A stretch of 64,000 nt of DNA from Veillonellaceae bacterium (GCA_900766245.1 CAAFUR010000020.1:248001-312000); one strand, 5' to 3'; shown: positions 42,368-51,968, counted from the first letter of the stretch. Numbers and translations are program-made. Notes: generated from the letters alone by a model not told the origin.

Positions 42368-43553
42368 GTAAGTTCACCCCTCTATATCTCGCCATAGCTG
42401 CTACGTCTTTATCACCACGTCCAGATAAGCAAATGATGATGCTTTCATCAGGACTTAGAGTAGGCGCCAATCGCATAGCATGTGCCACGGCGTGAGCACT
42501 TTCAATGGCTGGAATAATTCCCTCCATACGAGAGAGATATTCAAAGGCATCCACTGCTTCATCGTCTGTAATCGGCACATATTGAGCTCGACCACTGTCA
42601 TGTAAATAAGCATGCTCTGGACCTATACCTGGATAATCTAATCCAGCGGAAATAGAAAATACTGGTGCAATTTGTCCATAAGAGTTTTGACAGAAGTAGG
42701 ATTTCATTCCATGGAAAATACCTACTGTACCTTTTGTCATAGTCGCTGCATGTTCTTCAGTATCGATACCTTTACCAGCCGCTTCACAACCGATAAGTTG
42801 CACGTCCGTATCTGGAATAAAATGATAGAACATACCAATCGCATTGCTACCGCCACCAACACAAGCTAACACAGCGGCAGGTAATTTACCTTCTTTTTCT
42901 AAAATTTGCTCTCTTGCCTCACGACTGATGATGGACTGAAAGTCACGTACCATCATAGGGAATGGATGAGCGCCCATAACAGATCCTAATACATAATGCG
43001 TGTCTGCCATACGATTCGTCCATTCTCGCATCGTTTCAGATACTGCATCTTTCAAGGTACCAGTACCAGATGTAACAGGATGTACCTTGGCACCTAATAG
43101 CTCCATACGATATACATTTAAAGCTTGTCGTTCACAGTCTTCTTGTCCCATGAAAATTTCACATTCCATCCCCATTAACGCTGCTACTGTGGCAGTGGCT
43201 ACACCATGTTGACCAGCACCCGTTTCTGCAATCACTCTCGTTTTACCCATTCGTTTAGCCAGTAACATTTGGCCTAGCACATTATTTAACTTATGAGACC
43301 CTGTATGATTTAAGTCTTCTCGTTTTAAATAAATTTTAGCGCCACCCAAATCTTTTGTCATTTGTTCTGCAAAATATAGCAAGGAGGGACGCCCTGTATA
43401 GGACACATGTAAATCTTCTAATTCCTTTATAAAATCCGGATCATTTTTGTAAGTTTCATAGGCTTCTTCCAGTTCAATGATGGCATTCATTAATGTTTCT
43501 GGCATGAATTGTCCACCAAATTCACCAAAATAGCCATGGCGATGTGTTGTCAT
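42360..43553 (-). CDS. trpB: Tryptophan synthase beta chain
   Basis: The PLP enzyme that joins indole and serine. The 397-aa sequence has YGEFGGQFMPETLM near residue 8, the PLP lysine in LNHTGSHKLNN, the phosphate loop GGGSNAIG and the C-terminal CLSGRGDKD. Standard length. It lies 11 bp after trpCF. Confidence 0.96.
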   Translation of the reverse strand: MTTHRHGYFGEFGGQFMPETLMNAIIELEEAYETYKNDPDFIKELEDLHVSYTGRPSLLYFAEQMTKDLGGAKIYLKREDLNHTGSHKLNNVLGQMLLAKRMGKTRVIAETGAGQHGVATATVAALMGMECEIFMGQEDCERQALNVYRMELLGAKVHPVTSGTGTLKDAVSETMREWTNRMADTHYVLGSVMGAHPFPMMVRDFQSIISREAREQILEKEGKLPAAVLACVGGGSNAIGMFYHFIPDTDVQLIGCEAAGKGIDTEEHAATMTKGTVGIFHGMKSYFCQNSYGQIAPVFSISAGLDYPGIGPEHAYLHDSGRAQYVPITDDEAVDAFEYLSRMEGIIPAIESAHAVAHAMRLAPTLSPDESIIICLSGRGDKDVAAMARYRGVNLHE

Positions 43554-43564
43554 ACTCTATCTCC

Positions 43565-45127
43565 TCATCTATGTGTTACTGTCTTAATTAATTGTGACAT
43601 AGTTCTAATTGTATTGGCATCTTTTTGGCCATTTCTTTCTAAGCTACTACTCATGTCGAGCCCGTACGGTTGTAATCGTCGAATGGCACGAGCTACATTG
43701 TGTAGTCCTATACCACCAGCTAGGTAGTAGGGAACCTGCACATCATCTAATAATGACCAGTCGATAGTCTTACCTGTGCCTCCACGCTCATCCCTAGAAT
43801 AGGCATCTACTACCAATCCATCGATGGGCGCTTGCTCCCATGGCAAAATATCTTCTTTACCTTGCACTTGGATTGCTTTCCAAATTTTAACGGATCCTAA
43901 TTGTTCTTCCTCTAGGTGGTTTCGTAACGATTCAATGTAATCTATATCTTCATCTCCATGTAATTGCACCACTGAAAGTGGTACCGTCTTAGCAACTTCT
44001 ACTACATTCGATATCGTTTCATTTACAAATACACCTACGCATGAGATGCCTTTGTCATCGCTTGTAGTTTGTAAACTACCTTGCAAAGCTCTTGCAATGG
44101 AATGAGCTTGTTCTATGGTCACTTGTCGTTTGCTAGGAGCAAAGACGAATCCAACATGATCTGGTCGTGTCTCCCCTAAAACTGGAACTGTATCTTCTTG
44201 GGATATACCACAAAATTTAACCTTCATCTCATAGCTAGGTTGAGTAGCTTCAGCTACTATTGGTGCACTGGGTGGCTCTAAGTTGAATATTTCTTTCGTT
44301 CCGAACCTATCTTGTTCTGTACTAGTATGTATAAAACGTTTCGGTCTAATTGTCCCATATAACTCAGTCAATTTCGCCACTTTATCTGTAGAGCGCATAA
44401 AGCTTTCGCCCATAAGGGCAGCTTGAATCTTGTTATCTCGTAAACGTTGGATATCTGCTGCCGTGTCTAGGCCACTTTCAGAGACAAAAATTACGGAATC
44501 ATCCACTAAATTACGTAAGCGAATACTATTGTTTACATCCACAGTAAAATCTTTTAGGTTCCGGTTATTCACCCCAATGATGTGTGCTCCCATCTTAGCA
44601 GCTCGTAACACTTCTGTTTCGTCGTGAGCTTCTACTAAACACGATAGTCCTAGGCTATCTGCCAGCTTATGAAAGCGTGCCATTGTTTCATCATCTAAGA
44701 TAGCGGCTATGAGCAATATAGCTGAGGCGCCCCATAGTTTTGCTTCATAGATTTGGTATTCATCGATGATGAAGTCCTTCCGAAGTATAGGAATATGTAC
44801 AGTTGCTGCAATCTCTTGTAAATACTGAGGGCTACCTAGGAAGAAATCTGGCTCTGTCAACACAGAAATCGCTGCAGCTCCTGCCATTTCATAGTCCTTG
44901 GCAATATCTAAATAAGGAAAGTCCTCTGCAATAATTCCTTTTGAGGGAGACGCTTTCTTCACTTCACATATAAAATTAAAATCTAATTCTTGTAATGCCT
45001 GTTCAAAAGGGAAGTCCTTCGTGATTGGCATTCCTTCTACTTGCTGTTGCAACTCTAGCAAGGGCAGCTTGACTTTTGCTTCCTTGACACGCCTTTCAGT
45101 AGCGGCAACTATTTTATCTAATATCAT
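43565..45127 (-). CDS. trpCF: Fused indole-3-glycerol phosphate synthase / phosphoribosylanthranilate isomerase
   Basis: A 520-aa bifunctional enzyme. The TrpC domain (residues 1-260) has FICEVKKASPSKGII, VLTEPDFFLGS and LVEAHDETE. The TrpF domain (from about 315) has VKFCGISQEDTVPV, VQLHGDED and VVDAYSRDERGGTGKTIDW. A linker of about 45 residues joins them. Fusion is known in enterobacteria but separate genes are common in Firmicutes. ATG at 45127 (MILDKIVAA) fits the family start; an open extension to 45208 does not. Confidence 0.93.
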   Translation of the reverse strand: MILDKIVAATERRVKEAKVKLPLLELQQQVEGMPITKDFPFEQALQELDFNFICEVKKASPSKGIIAEDFPYLDIAKDYEMAGAAAISVLTEPDFFLGSPQYLQEIAATVHIPILRKDFIIDEYQIYEAKLWGASAILLIAAILDDETMARFHKLADSLGLSCLVEAHDETEVLRAAKMGAHIIGVNNRNLKDFTVDVNNSIRLRNLVDDSVIFVSESGLDTAADIQRLRDNKIQAALMGESFMRSTDKVAKLTELYGTIRPKRFIHTSTEQDRFGTKEIFNLEPPSAPIVAEATQPSYEMKVKFCGISQEDTVPVLGETRPDHVGFVFAPSKRQVTIEQAHSIARALQGSLQTTSDDKGISCVGVFVNETISNVVEVAKTVPLSVVQLHGDEDIDYIESLRNHLEEEQLGSVKIWKAIQVQGKEDILPWEQAPIDGLVVDAYSRDERGGTGKTIDWSLLDDVQVPYYLAGGIGLHNVARAIRRLQPYGLDMSSSLERNGQKDANTIRTMSQLIKTVTHR

Positions 45128-45344
45128 AAATAACTCTATTTCTATCCTATTATTCTGGAATAACCTTATTATCATAGTATGTATATGCCAAAATACTTTC
45201 CGTAGCATTCATATATCTAAATGATATGGGTAGGAATTACTATATTTGTACTATTTAGTTACCAAGATACCTAAATACGTTTTAGAATCTACTATTCCTA
45301 AAGGATATCTCCCGCTTTACAAATATATTGACAATCACGGCCTA

Positions 45345-46361
45345 TTAAGCATTTTGTGATGCTTTCACAAATTTTGAAAGTGCCTTTGCTCCAGCACCAG
45401 AATACAATAACTCTTGCACCGTTTTAAACGCATTCTCTAAGGTTACTTCTCCCTCTTTGGCTAAATAGTATGCCATACCCGCATTTAATATAACTGCTGT
45501 AGCACGACCACTTCTATCTTTTCCTTCTAGTAATGTACGTGTAATCTCAGCATTCACCTGTGCATCACCGCCCACAAGTTCATCTGCTGTAGCATAAGTG
45601 AATCCATAATCCTTTGGATCTAATTCATAGGTCTTGAACTCGCCATGGTCAATTTCACATACTGTCGTTGTACCTGTAGCTGTAATTTCATCTAGTCCAT
45701 CACTACCATACACCACGGCACCACGATGCACCCCTAAGTTAGATAAGACCTGTGCCAATGGTTCCACTAAGGACCGATCGTACACACCCATAAGCTCTAC
45801 CGTAGCACCTGCAGGGTTTGCCAAAGGACCTAAGATATTAAATACCGTTCTGACCCCCATAGCTTTTCGTACGGGTCCAGCATATTTCATAGCTTCATGG
45901 TACACAGGGGCAAACATAAAGCAAATATTCGCTTCCTCTAAGACCTTTTTATTTTGCTCTCCATTAAGTTCCAATTTCACTCCCAATGCTTCTAGCACAT
46001 CAGCGGCACCACATTTACTAGATACACTACGATTCCCATGTTTAGCAATCGGAATCCCTGCAGCAGCTAATAGGATGGCAGATGTGGTAGAAATGTTGAA
46101 AGTACTACTACCATCTCCACCAGTACCTACAATTTCTACTACGGTAGTGTCATGTGGTACAGACCCCGCTTTTTCTCGCATGACTTCTGCAAAGGCTGTA
46201 ATCTCTGTGACACTAGGTCCCTTTGCTTGTAAGCCCCCTAAAAAAGCTGCCATAGGCACTTCCTGTACATCGCCGCTCATAATCGCATTCATCGTTGCTT
46301 TTGCCACTTCATATGGCATATCTTGTCCCTCTGTAACGAGGCGTATTGCTTGTTGAATCAT
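45345..46361 (-). CDS. trpD: Anthranilate phosphoribosyltransferase
   Basis: Transfers phosphoribose from PRPP to anthranilate. The 338-aa sequence has VGTGGDGSSTFNISTTSAI and KHGNRSVSSKCGAADVLEAL, the PRPP and anthranilate sites, then RTVFNILGPLANPAG. A gap of 217 bp separates it from trpCF, while other operon gaps are short; I see no gene in the gap. Confidence 0.95.
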   Translation of the reverse strand: MIQQAIRLVTEGQDMPYEVAKATMNAIMSGDVQEVPMAAFLGGLQAKGPSVTEITAFAEVMREKAGSVPHDTTVVEIVGTGGDGSSTFNISTTSAILLAAAGIPIAKHGNRSVSSKCGAADVLEALGVKLELNGEQNKKVLEEANICFMFAPVYHEAMKYAGPVRKAMGVRTVFNILGPLANPAGATVELMGVYDRSLVEPLAQVLSNLGVHRGAVVYGSDGLDEITATGTTTVCEIDHGEFKTYELDPKDYGFTYATADELVGGDAQVNAEITRTLLEGKDRSGRATAVILNAGMAYYLAKEGEVTLENAFKTVQELLYSGAGAKALSKFVKASQNA

Positions 46362-46375
46362 ACTCTATATCTCCC

Positions 46376-46954
46376 TTATATAATCTTATGGTGTTCCAAG
46401 AAATTCTTAACCATTTGCGTTCCTTGCGGTGTCAAAATGGACTCTGGATGGAATTGCACCCCATACATCGGGTGGGTTCTATGTTCCATAGCCATAATTT
46501 CTCCATCTGCTGTACGAGCTGTTACCACTAGTTCATCTCCTAATGTATCTTCTAGCACTGCTAAAGAATGATACCGTGCTACTGGGAATTCTTGAGGAAT
46601 GTCTTTCCATAATATGGATGGATAACATTGGGTGGCCATACTTTGTTTGCCGTGCATCACTTCTTTTGCATACCCTACGGTGGCTCCAAACACTTCGCCC
46701 ATAGCCTGATGGCCTAAGCAAATACCCAAGATAGGAAACTCACCTTGGCATGTTTCGAGTAATTCTTCGTACACACCTGCATCCTTTGGTCGTCCTGTTC
46801 CTGGTGAAAGGATGACACAGTCAGGTGAAAGTTCTTGAATCTCTTTCACTGTCATTTCGTCACTGCGGATAACCTTAATGTCTTTCACTAAAGAACCAAT
46901 TAATTGATATATATTGAACGAAAAACTATCGTAATGATCGATGAGTAATACCAT
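46376..46954 (-). CDS. trpG: Anthranilate synthase glutamine amidotransferase subunit
   Basis: A 192-aa class I amidotransferase that supplies ammonia to TrpE. The triad is visible in GICLGHQAMG (Cys) and GVQFHPESI (His, Glu). It starts MVLLIDHYDSFSFNIYQLIG. It may also serve folate synthesis (PabA) if no second copy exists. Fits 14 bp before trpD and one base after trpE. Confidence 0.94.
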   Translation of the reverse strand: MVLLIDHYDSFSFNIYQLIGSLVKDIKVIRSDEMTVKEIQELSPDCVILSPGTGRPKDAGVYEELLETCQGEFPILGICLGHQAMGEVFGATVGYAKEVMHGKQSMATQCYPSILWKDIPQEFPVARYHSLAVLEDTLGDELVVTARTADGEIMAMEHRTHPMYGVQFHPESILTPQGTQMVKNFLEHHKII

Positions 46955-46955
46955 G

Positions 46956-48419
46956 TTATACCTCCTGCGCCAATGTGATGGCTGTCACCATAGATTGTGC
47001 CTTGTGGATAGTTTCATTGTACTCATTTACTGGTACACTATCTCGCACAATGCCACCGCCAGACCGAACAAAGACACGCCCCTCTTTTGCCATAGCCATA
47101 CGAATGCCGATACACACATCCATATTACCAGAAAAATCTAAGTACCCTACAGCACCACCGTAAACGCCACGTGGGCTTTTCTCTAATTCTTGTAAAATCT
47201 GAATGGCACGAATTTTAGGAGCTCCCGATAAGGTTCCTGCTGGCAAAGTAGCGCCAATGGCATCTAAAGCATCAAACTCTTCTCGTAATACTCCTTTTAC
47301 AGTACTTGTTAAATGGATGACATGAGAAAATCGTTGTATCTGATGTAACGCTTCTACTTGAACGGATCCGAATTCACAGACTTTACCAATATCGTTACGT
47401 CCCAAATCGACGAGCATATTATGTTCCGCTAATTCTTTTTCATCCTGACTTAGTTTAGCCTCTTGCGCTCTATCTTCCTCTTCATTCTTGCCCCGTGGCA
47501 ATGTGCCCGCAATAGGGAAAGTGTAAACACTTCTATCTTGTAATTTCACTAATGTTTCTGGAGATGCCCCTGTTAATTCCACAGACTTACCACTCATGTA
47601 GAACATGTACGGAGATGGGTTCATTGTTCGTAGCACACGATACGCATTGAGTAAACTGCCCTTGAACTTAGCTTCTCTACGGTTGGATACGACCGCTTGG
47701 AAGATATCTCCTTCTGTAATGTAATGTTGTGTTTTTCGCACCACCTCTTGGTATTCTTTGGACGTAAACTCAGAGGTGAATTCACTTTCCAGTACACCAC
47801 GTTCAATATGAGCTTCTTCGCCATCTTTCACTAAGTCTGCCAAGGCTTGTAATTCTAATTGAGTTCGCTCATAATTCCGTTCTATATCATCTGTACGTAC
47901 ATGACCGATGATATAGATTTTATTTTTGTAATGGTCGAAAGCAATGACTTTATCGAAGAGCATAAGATCTACATCGTTTACCATACTAGTATCTTCATCA
48001 CTAATATGTTGATCTAAGGTAGGCTCAATGTAACGTATGTATTCATAGGCGAAATATCCTACAAATCCACCTGTAAAAGTAGGTAACTCTTCTACTCTAG
48101 GGCTTTTATATTGACTTAAAATATTTCTAATCTCTTCCGCTGGATTATGACATGTGAACGTACGTGTCATATCTCCTTTGATCATCATCGTATGTTTTTT
48201 ACAAGTTACTTCTAACAATGGATTATAACCTAAGAAAGAATATCGCCCCCAGTGATGGGTGTTATCTGCACTTTCCAATAAGAATGTGTGCGCACTCACT
48301 TTTTTTAATGCTTTCAGTACGGAGATAGGTGTACGAATGTCCGATAATAATTCCACGCACACCGGTACGATGTCGTACCCTTGTCCCAATTGTTTCACTG
48401 TTTCTAATGATGGTTTCAT
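46956..48419 (-). CDS. trpE: Anthranilate synthase component I
   Basis: Converts chorismate to anthranilate with TrpG. The 487-aa sequence contains the tryptophan-binding LLES motif (HTFLLESADN), indicating feedback inhibition, and the chorismate-site motifs ELTGASPETLVKL, TFPIAGTLPRGK, DLGRNDIGKVCEFGSV and GTLSGAPKIRA. GGAGGATTT precedes ATG, directly after the T-box terminator. First gene of the operon. Confidence 0.95.
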   Translation of the reverse strand: MKPSLETVKQLGQGYDIVPVCVELLSDIRTPISVLKALKKVSAHTFLLESADNTHHWGRYSFLGYNPLLEVTCKKHTMMIKGDMTRTFTCHNPAEEIRNILSQYKSPRVEELPTFTGGFVGYFAYEYIRYIEPTLDQHISDEDTSMVNDVDLMLFDKVIAFDHYKNKIYIIGHVRTDDIERNYERTQLELQALADLVKDGEEAHIERGVLESEFTSEFTSKEYQEVVRKTQHYITEGDIFQAVVSNRREAKFKGSLLNAYRVLRTMNPSPYMFYMSGKSVELTGASPETLVKLQDRSVYTFPIAGTLPRGKNEEEDRAQEAKLSQDEKELAEHNMLVDLGRNDIGKVCEFGSVQVEALHQIQRFSHVIHLTSTVKGVLREEFDALDAIGATLPAGTLSGAPKIRAIQILQELEKSPRGVYGGAVGYLDFSGNMDVCIGIRMAMAKEGRVFVRSGGGIVRDSVPVNEYNETIHKAQSMVTAITLAQEV

Positions 48420-48434
48420 AAATCCTCCTGCAAT

Positions 48435-48760
48435 AAAAAAACTCGCCCTAGACTATACGTCAAGGACGAGTTCATATGCTAAATAACTGCACAAATGCGC
48501 AGAAAGATTCATATAAATCGCGGTACCACCTTGTTTGAATGCATGCATGCATTCCCCTTTGCAGGATACTATCATATCCCTCACGATTAACGCTCATGAC
48601 ACGTTATGCTATACTAGGACAATTGTCCGTTCCCCATACCCTCGGTGGTCCATTTAATAGACTGCGTTCTGCGGGGCTCTCAGCTACCCCCACTCTCTGG
48701 AAGTGCACGTTCTATTTTTATCTCCACCTCATCGGTTTATTAGGCGAGTATTAAATTATG
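48435..48760 (-). promoter_or_regulatory. Tryptophan-specific T-box riboswitch
   Basis: The T-box antiterminator sequence AAGGTGGTACCGCG is at 48519-48532. A terminator (ACTCGTCC/GGGCGAGT, then T7) lies at 48435-48472, just before trpE. The upstream Stem I has the GGTAGCTGAGAG-type element and a specifier loop AAATGGACC, with UGG as the Trp codon. Uncharged tRNA-Trp would stabilise the antiterminator and turn on the trp genes. Confidence 0.95.
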
Positions 48761-48766
48761 TATCAA

Positions 48767-48795
48767 ATATTATCATACTAAGATACATTTGTCTA
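48767..48795 (-). promoter_or_regulatory. trp operon promoter
   Basis: TAGACA, 17 bases, TAATAT on the minus strand, placing the start at about 48760 at the beginning of Stem I. Confidence 0.7.
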
Positions 48796-48827
48796 CTGAA
48801 TAATAACAATTTTCTATAATTTTTATA

Positions 48828-48857
48828 GGAGTATCCTGTATAACCTATAGATACTCC
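48828..48857 (-). terminator. Probable aroD terminator
   Basis: GGAGTATC/GATACTCC stem upstream of the trp promoter. The tail is A/T-rich but not a clean T-run. Confidence 0.5.
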
Positions 48858-48996
48858 CTATAGATACGGAAATACTAACTCTAAAAGCTATTTATCTAAT
48901 ATCTACTTTTTACATTTTCTAGCATTAGAAATATAACTTGTAGATACCATAATAAAGTAGTTGTAAACCCTTATATTATCTCATTGATCCTATATC

Positions 48997-49752
48997 TTAT
49001 ACTAATCGCTTTAAAATATCTACCTCTACCTGTCCAGGTGCTGATGCTTGTCCCAGTGTGCCAAAGGTCAAACAATTTCCAAACACATGGCCGCAAGTCC
49101 GTGTCATCTGTCCTAATTGGCCCATAGACATGGTAATCCGTGGCAATTGTGGATACCGTTCAGTTAACTCCTTTGTAAATTGTAACAGTGAAAGTACATC
49201 ATCACTCGTAGTTGGCATCAAGGCAAACTTAATCACTGCGGCTCCTGCAGATATCATTTGTTCTGCATAGAGATGCAATGTATCTCTATTCAAGGTTTTA
49301 TGGAAATGATGATAACTCATTACTGTTTGAATCCCTTGATGATGGGTTTGTTTGATAATTTGACCCATTGTAACTGTATAGGCAAATAATTCCACATCCA
49401 CAGCATCTACTATATTTTGATCCACAATTGCTTGTAATAGTTTACAGTAATTCTCACTACTTAAAGGTGTTTCTCCGCCTTCAGCTAAGGTACGCCATGT
49501 AATCAATATCGGTATTTCTTCATATCTGGAATGCACTTCTTCTACCAAGTTTACTATTGTGGGTATGTACTCTTCTTCAGATATATGGGAATTCTTCATC
49601 CACATATCGGGGCGTAACTCAATAAGGTCCACCTTCGCTTGCACGGCTTCTTGTACCTGTGAAAGAATCTCCTCGATAGTAGGCCCCACAATAGGAACGC
49701 AGATACCACATCGATCTCCTTGTATAGGGCCTTGTTGTTGTTTTGATTTCAT
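48997..49752 (-). CDS. aroD: Type I 3-dehydroquinate dehydratase
   Basis: The third shikimate-pathway enzyme, acting by a Schiff base. The 251-aa sequence has VDLIELRPDMW, the catalytic His in SYHHFHKT, the Schiff-base Lys in AAVIKFALMP and ITMSMGQLGQMTR. Shikimate flux leads to chorismate for the adjacent trp operon, so the location makes metabolic sense. It is separately transcribed. Confidence 0.93.
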   Translation of the reverse strand: MKSKQQQGPIQGDRCGICVPIVGPTIEEILSQVQEAVQAKVDLIELRPDMWMKNSHISEEEYIPTIVNLVEEVHSRYEEIPILITWRTLAEGGETPLSSENYCKLLQAIVDQNIVDAVDVELFAYTVTMGQIIKQTHHQGIQTVMSYHHFHKTLNRDTLHLYAEQMISAGAAVIKFALMPTTSDDVLSLLQFTKELTERYPQLPRITMSMGQLGQMTRTCGHVFGNCLTFGTLGQASAPGQVEVDILKRLV

Positions 49753-50094
49753 AGTATTCCGCTCCTAATTATAATCTATACATATACACAACTATGTATT
49801 GCTACAAGCATTTTTAACAATAAATGCATGTGTCATCAAGTAGATTGAATCATCCTTAGTGAATACTTCATAATACTCACTATGTATGGTAATGATAGAT
49901 TCTGTAACATAACTTTCTACCAGTACACCCAATGACGTAAGTTATATTTAAACGTTGCTACTACTATACCACATACACCCAACACAACAAAAGCCAAATC
50001 ACAATGAAAATTCATTCATGATTTGGCTTTTGTATATTACATCTGTATGTACACATCATATTCTGTAGGATATAAACGTGTACAACTATTACAA
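49753..50094. other. Gap between DUF454 and aroD genes
   Basis: Holds a bidirectional terminator at 49987-50033 (ACAAAAGCCAAATCA with TGATTTGGCTTTTGT), an inverted repeat near 49857-49880 and A/T-rich DNA with the likely aroD promoter. No gene seen. Confidence 0.6.
49987..50033. terminator. Bidirectional terminator after the DUF454 gene
   Basis: A 15-bp near-perfect stem with A/T-rich arms and T-runs on both strands. Confidence 0.85.
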
Positions 50095-50523
50095 CTATTG
50101 CTCTGCTTTAGTTTCAGGTGGCGCCGTTTTCACGATAAATGTAAGGGCAATGACATGACCTATCCATACAGCCCCCATTACGTATAAAGCAACCGGCATA
50201 TTCCGCATACCATAAGCACCAATGCCTAATAAAATAGACACAGACACTAAAATATTAATCTTAGTGCGTAGTGGCATGCCACTTTTATTCTTAAAAGGTT
50301 CTACATAATTTGCATAAAGCTTAGATTTTACAAACTTCTCATGGAATCGTTTAGAACCTCTAGCAAAACAAAATACAGCGAATAAATAAAACGGTACCGT
50401 TGGTAATAATGGCAATACAATTCCCAAAGACCCTAAGCCAAAGCTAATAGCACCTAATATAATCCAAATATAACGAATCACACCTGTTGATTCTTGTACT
50501 TCTTTTGTTACTGTTTCTTTCAC
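50095..50523 (-). CDS. DUF454 (YbaN-like) inner membrane protein
   Basis: A 142-aa membrane protein with three to four helices (IWIILGAISFGLGSLGIVLP, LLPTVPFYLFAVFCFARGS, INILVSVSILLGIGAY, ALYVMGAVWIGHVIALTF). The PLLPTVPFYLFAVFCFARGS segment is diagnostic of DUF454. Function unknown. A single-gene unit. Confidence 0.88.
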   Translation of the reverse strand: MKETVTKEVQESTGVIRYIWIILGAISFGLGSLGIVLPLLPTVPFYLFAVFCFARGSKRFHEKFVKSKLYANYVEPFKNKSGMPLRTKINILVSVSILLGIGAYGMRNMPVALYVMGAVWIGHVIALTFIVKTAPPETKAEQ

Positions 50524-50644
50524 TTGTCACCCCTATATTATACATATTCTGAAACATTTATTTATGATAATTAATGCCACCACGAGATAAGCATTATTTC
50601 AATTCAGGTAGTATGTTTTTATTCTGATTCTCAAGATTAACTAC

Positions 50645-50684
50645 AAAAAATGATGATACACAAATCAGCCTGTATATCATCATA
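50645..50684 (-). terminator. Terminator of the GNAT toxin operon
   Basis: ATGATGATA / TATCATCAT-type arms with T6 on the minus strand, 15 bases after the GNAT stop. Confidence 0.75.
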
Positions 50685-50698
50685 TTTTCTCAATCTTC

Positions 50699-51250
50699 TT
50701 AAATAGATATAAAATATCTAAGCAAATCTTCATTTAAACTTTTATTAACCAGTTTAAATCCACATTCTTCATAAAAATTACGTAAAGCACTACAATCTTT
50801 GCATTCTACTAATAATGTTCTTCCGCCGATTTTATATTGAATATCCCTTATAATATTTTGAGCTATACCTAGTAATTGTTTTCCAGTTATTAGTTTTTTT
50901 CTATGAATACCATCTTTTTGATTCTTTCCTAACTGTCCAAGCAATAAAACCACGCACTGTTTTTTCCCTTCGTTACCAGAAATCTTTCTAATAACACTAC
51001 GAGAAACATTAGACGACACATCTATAGTAATTAAAGCTAATGAAAAATATCCCACTAATATATGTGTGTCACCATCATCATAGAAAACAAAATATGTACG
51101 AGACAAATTTTTTCTTTCATATTCAACAGCTTTATCTTTCAAAAAATTTTCCACATCAGCATTAATGGGACACGAAAATCTATTAGACAGATTCTCGCAT
51201 ACATTTTTATTAGATAAAATATCACACAACTGTAGAAGCTTATATTTCAT
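50699..51250 (-). CDS. GNAT-family toxin (TacT/AtaT-like)
   Basis: A 183-aa acetyltransferase. The beta strand region TYFVFYDDGDTHILVGYFSL is followed by VVLLLGQLGKNQK, GKQLLGIAQNIIRDI (acetyl-CoA loop region) and a C-terminal LRNFYEECGFKLVNKS. This layout matches GNAT toxins that acetylate aminoacyl-tRNA. The preceding 54-aa gene overlaps its start region (TAAATG), a type II toxin-antitoxin arrangement. Lower GC than its neighbours suggests transfer. Confidence 0.82.
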   Translation of the reverse strand: MKYKLLQLCDILSNKNVCENLSNRFSCPINADVENFLKDKAVEYERKNLSRTYFVFYDDGDTHILVGYFSLALITIDVSSNVSRSVIRKISGNEGKKQCVVLLLGQLGKNQKDGIHRKKLITGKQLLGIAQNIIRDIQYKIGGRTLLVECKDCSALRNFYEECGFKLVNKSLNEDLLRYFISI

Positions 51251-51415
51251 TTATTCCTCCATATTTAAAAATTTTGGAATATCCTCTTTGCTTATGCGTT
51301 CAACCTCAAAATCCGAAGGAATATTCAATTTTTTATTTTCATCAAATATTTTAGAAATTTTATTTGTTGCCGTTTTATCAAACTTAAACTCTGTTAAAAA
51401 ACTTGACGTTGCCAT
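51251..51415 (-). CDS. Antitoxin partner of the GNAT toxin (54 aa)
   Basis: A short gene starting with ATG at 51415 after AAGGAGGTATTT. The product begins MATSSFLTEFKFDKTATNKI and ends in an acidic, helix-forming KEDIPKFLNMEE. The MATSSF start is common in antitoxins next to Firmicute GNAT toxins. Its stop directly abuts the toxin ATG, with the toxin ribosome site (GGAGG) inside its last codons. Probably binds and blocks the toxin and represses the operon. Confidence 0.75.
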   Translation of the reverse strand: MATSSFLTEFKFDKTATNKISKIFDENKKLNIPSDFEVERISKEDIPKFLNMEE

Positions 51416-51686
51416 AAATACCTCCTTCTTATAACTTACAATCTATATGTGTATTATCTCATTTTATTATCATTTCATCAACAAAATATTTTAAAAATAC
51501 CTATTCTATCAGCCATTCCAGCACGTTTTTGTATTCTCTTATAGAATATCTTGTTATATCACAAAAATACATCAGGATGCAATCTTCACTATCATTTGAC
51601 CTAAGTTTGCATTCCAATGCAATCATTGATTAAAATAAATTGCTTTTTCCATTCCAATGCATTTTTTGTTCTATAACAGACAATCT

Positions 51687-51757
51687 TTGCTTCTCAATAT
51701 AATCTTTTATAGCAATGTAGTCTTTTATAGCAATGTAGTCGTTGTATCTCAATGTAA
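51687..51757. repeat. 18-bp tandem repeats
   Basis: Two perfect adjacent 18-mers (TCTTTTATAGCAATGTAG, 51703-51720 and 51721-51738), with degenerate copies on both sides ending TCAATATAA and TCAATGTAA. Upstream, CATTCCAATGCA occurs twice (51610-51621, 51650-51661). Purpose unknown. Confidence 0.75.
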
Positions 51758-51837
51758 TTTAGGATACGCAGAGAATATTCCTTGCCATTAGATAGATTAC
51801 AGTCCTATGTTCCCATACTAGTACACATAGCACGATA

Positions 51838-51876
51838 ATAGAGGATAGCTAACTTGCATCGTTAACTATCCTCTAT
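51838..51876. terminator. Large hairpin after the first TonB-receptor gene
   Basis: An 11-bp stem (ATAGAGGATAG with CTATCCTCTAT) plus TAAC/GTTA. It lies about 92 bases beyond the stop codon and lacks a clean T-run, so it may be a weak terminator or mRNA-stabilising end. Confidence 0.55.
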
Positions 51877-51968
51877 GGTATATCATTATGTACTGAATGC
51901 CAGTCTATCTTCCTATGTAGTTATACACAGACATAGTCCAACATCTATAAGATTTCTATTCCTTTATC

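Larger units (their letters stand above)
51416..51968. other. Intergenic repeat-rich region
   Basis: No gene seen in this 553-bp stretch. It holds the 18-bp tandem repeats, two TTCCAATGC copies and the hairpin listed separately. The A/T-rich segment 51430-51500 probably carries the toxin-antitoxin promoter. Confidence 0.55.

Noticed and set aside
45128..45208. N-terminal extension of trpCF
   Set aside because: The frame is open but lacks a ribosome site, and the family begins at the MILDKIVAA start.
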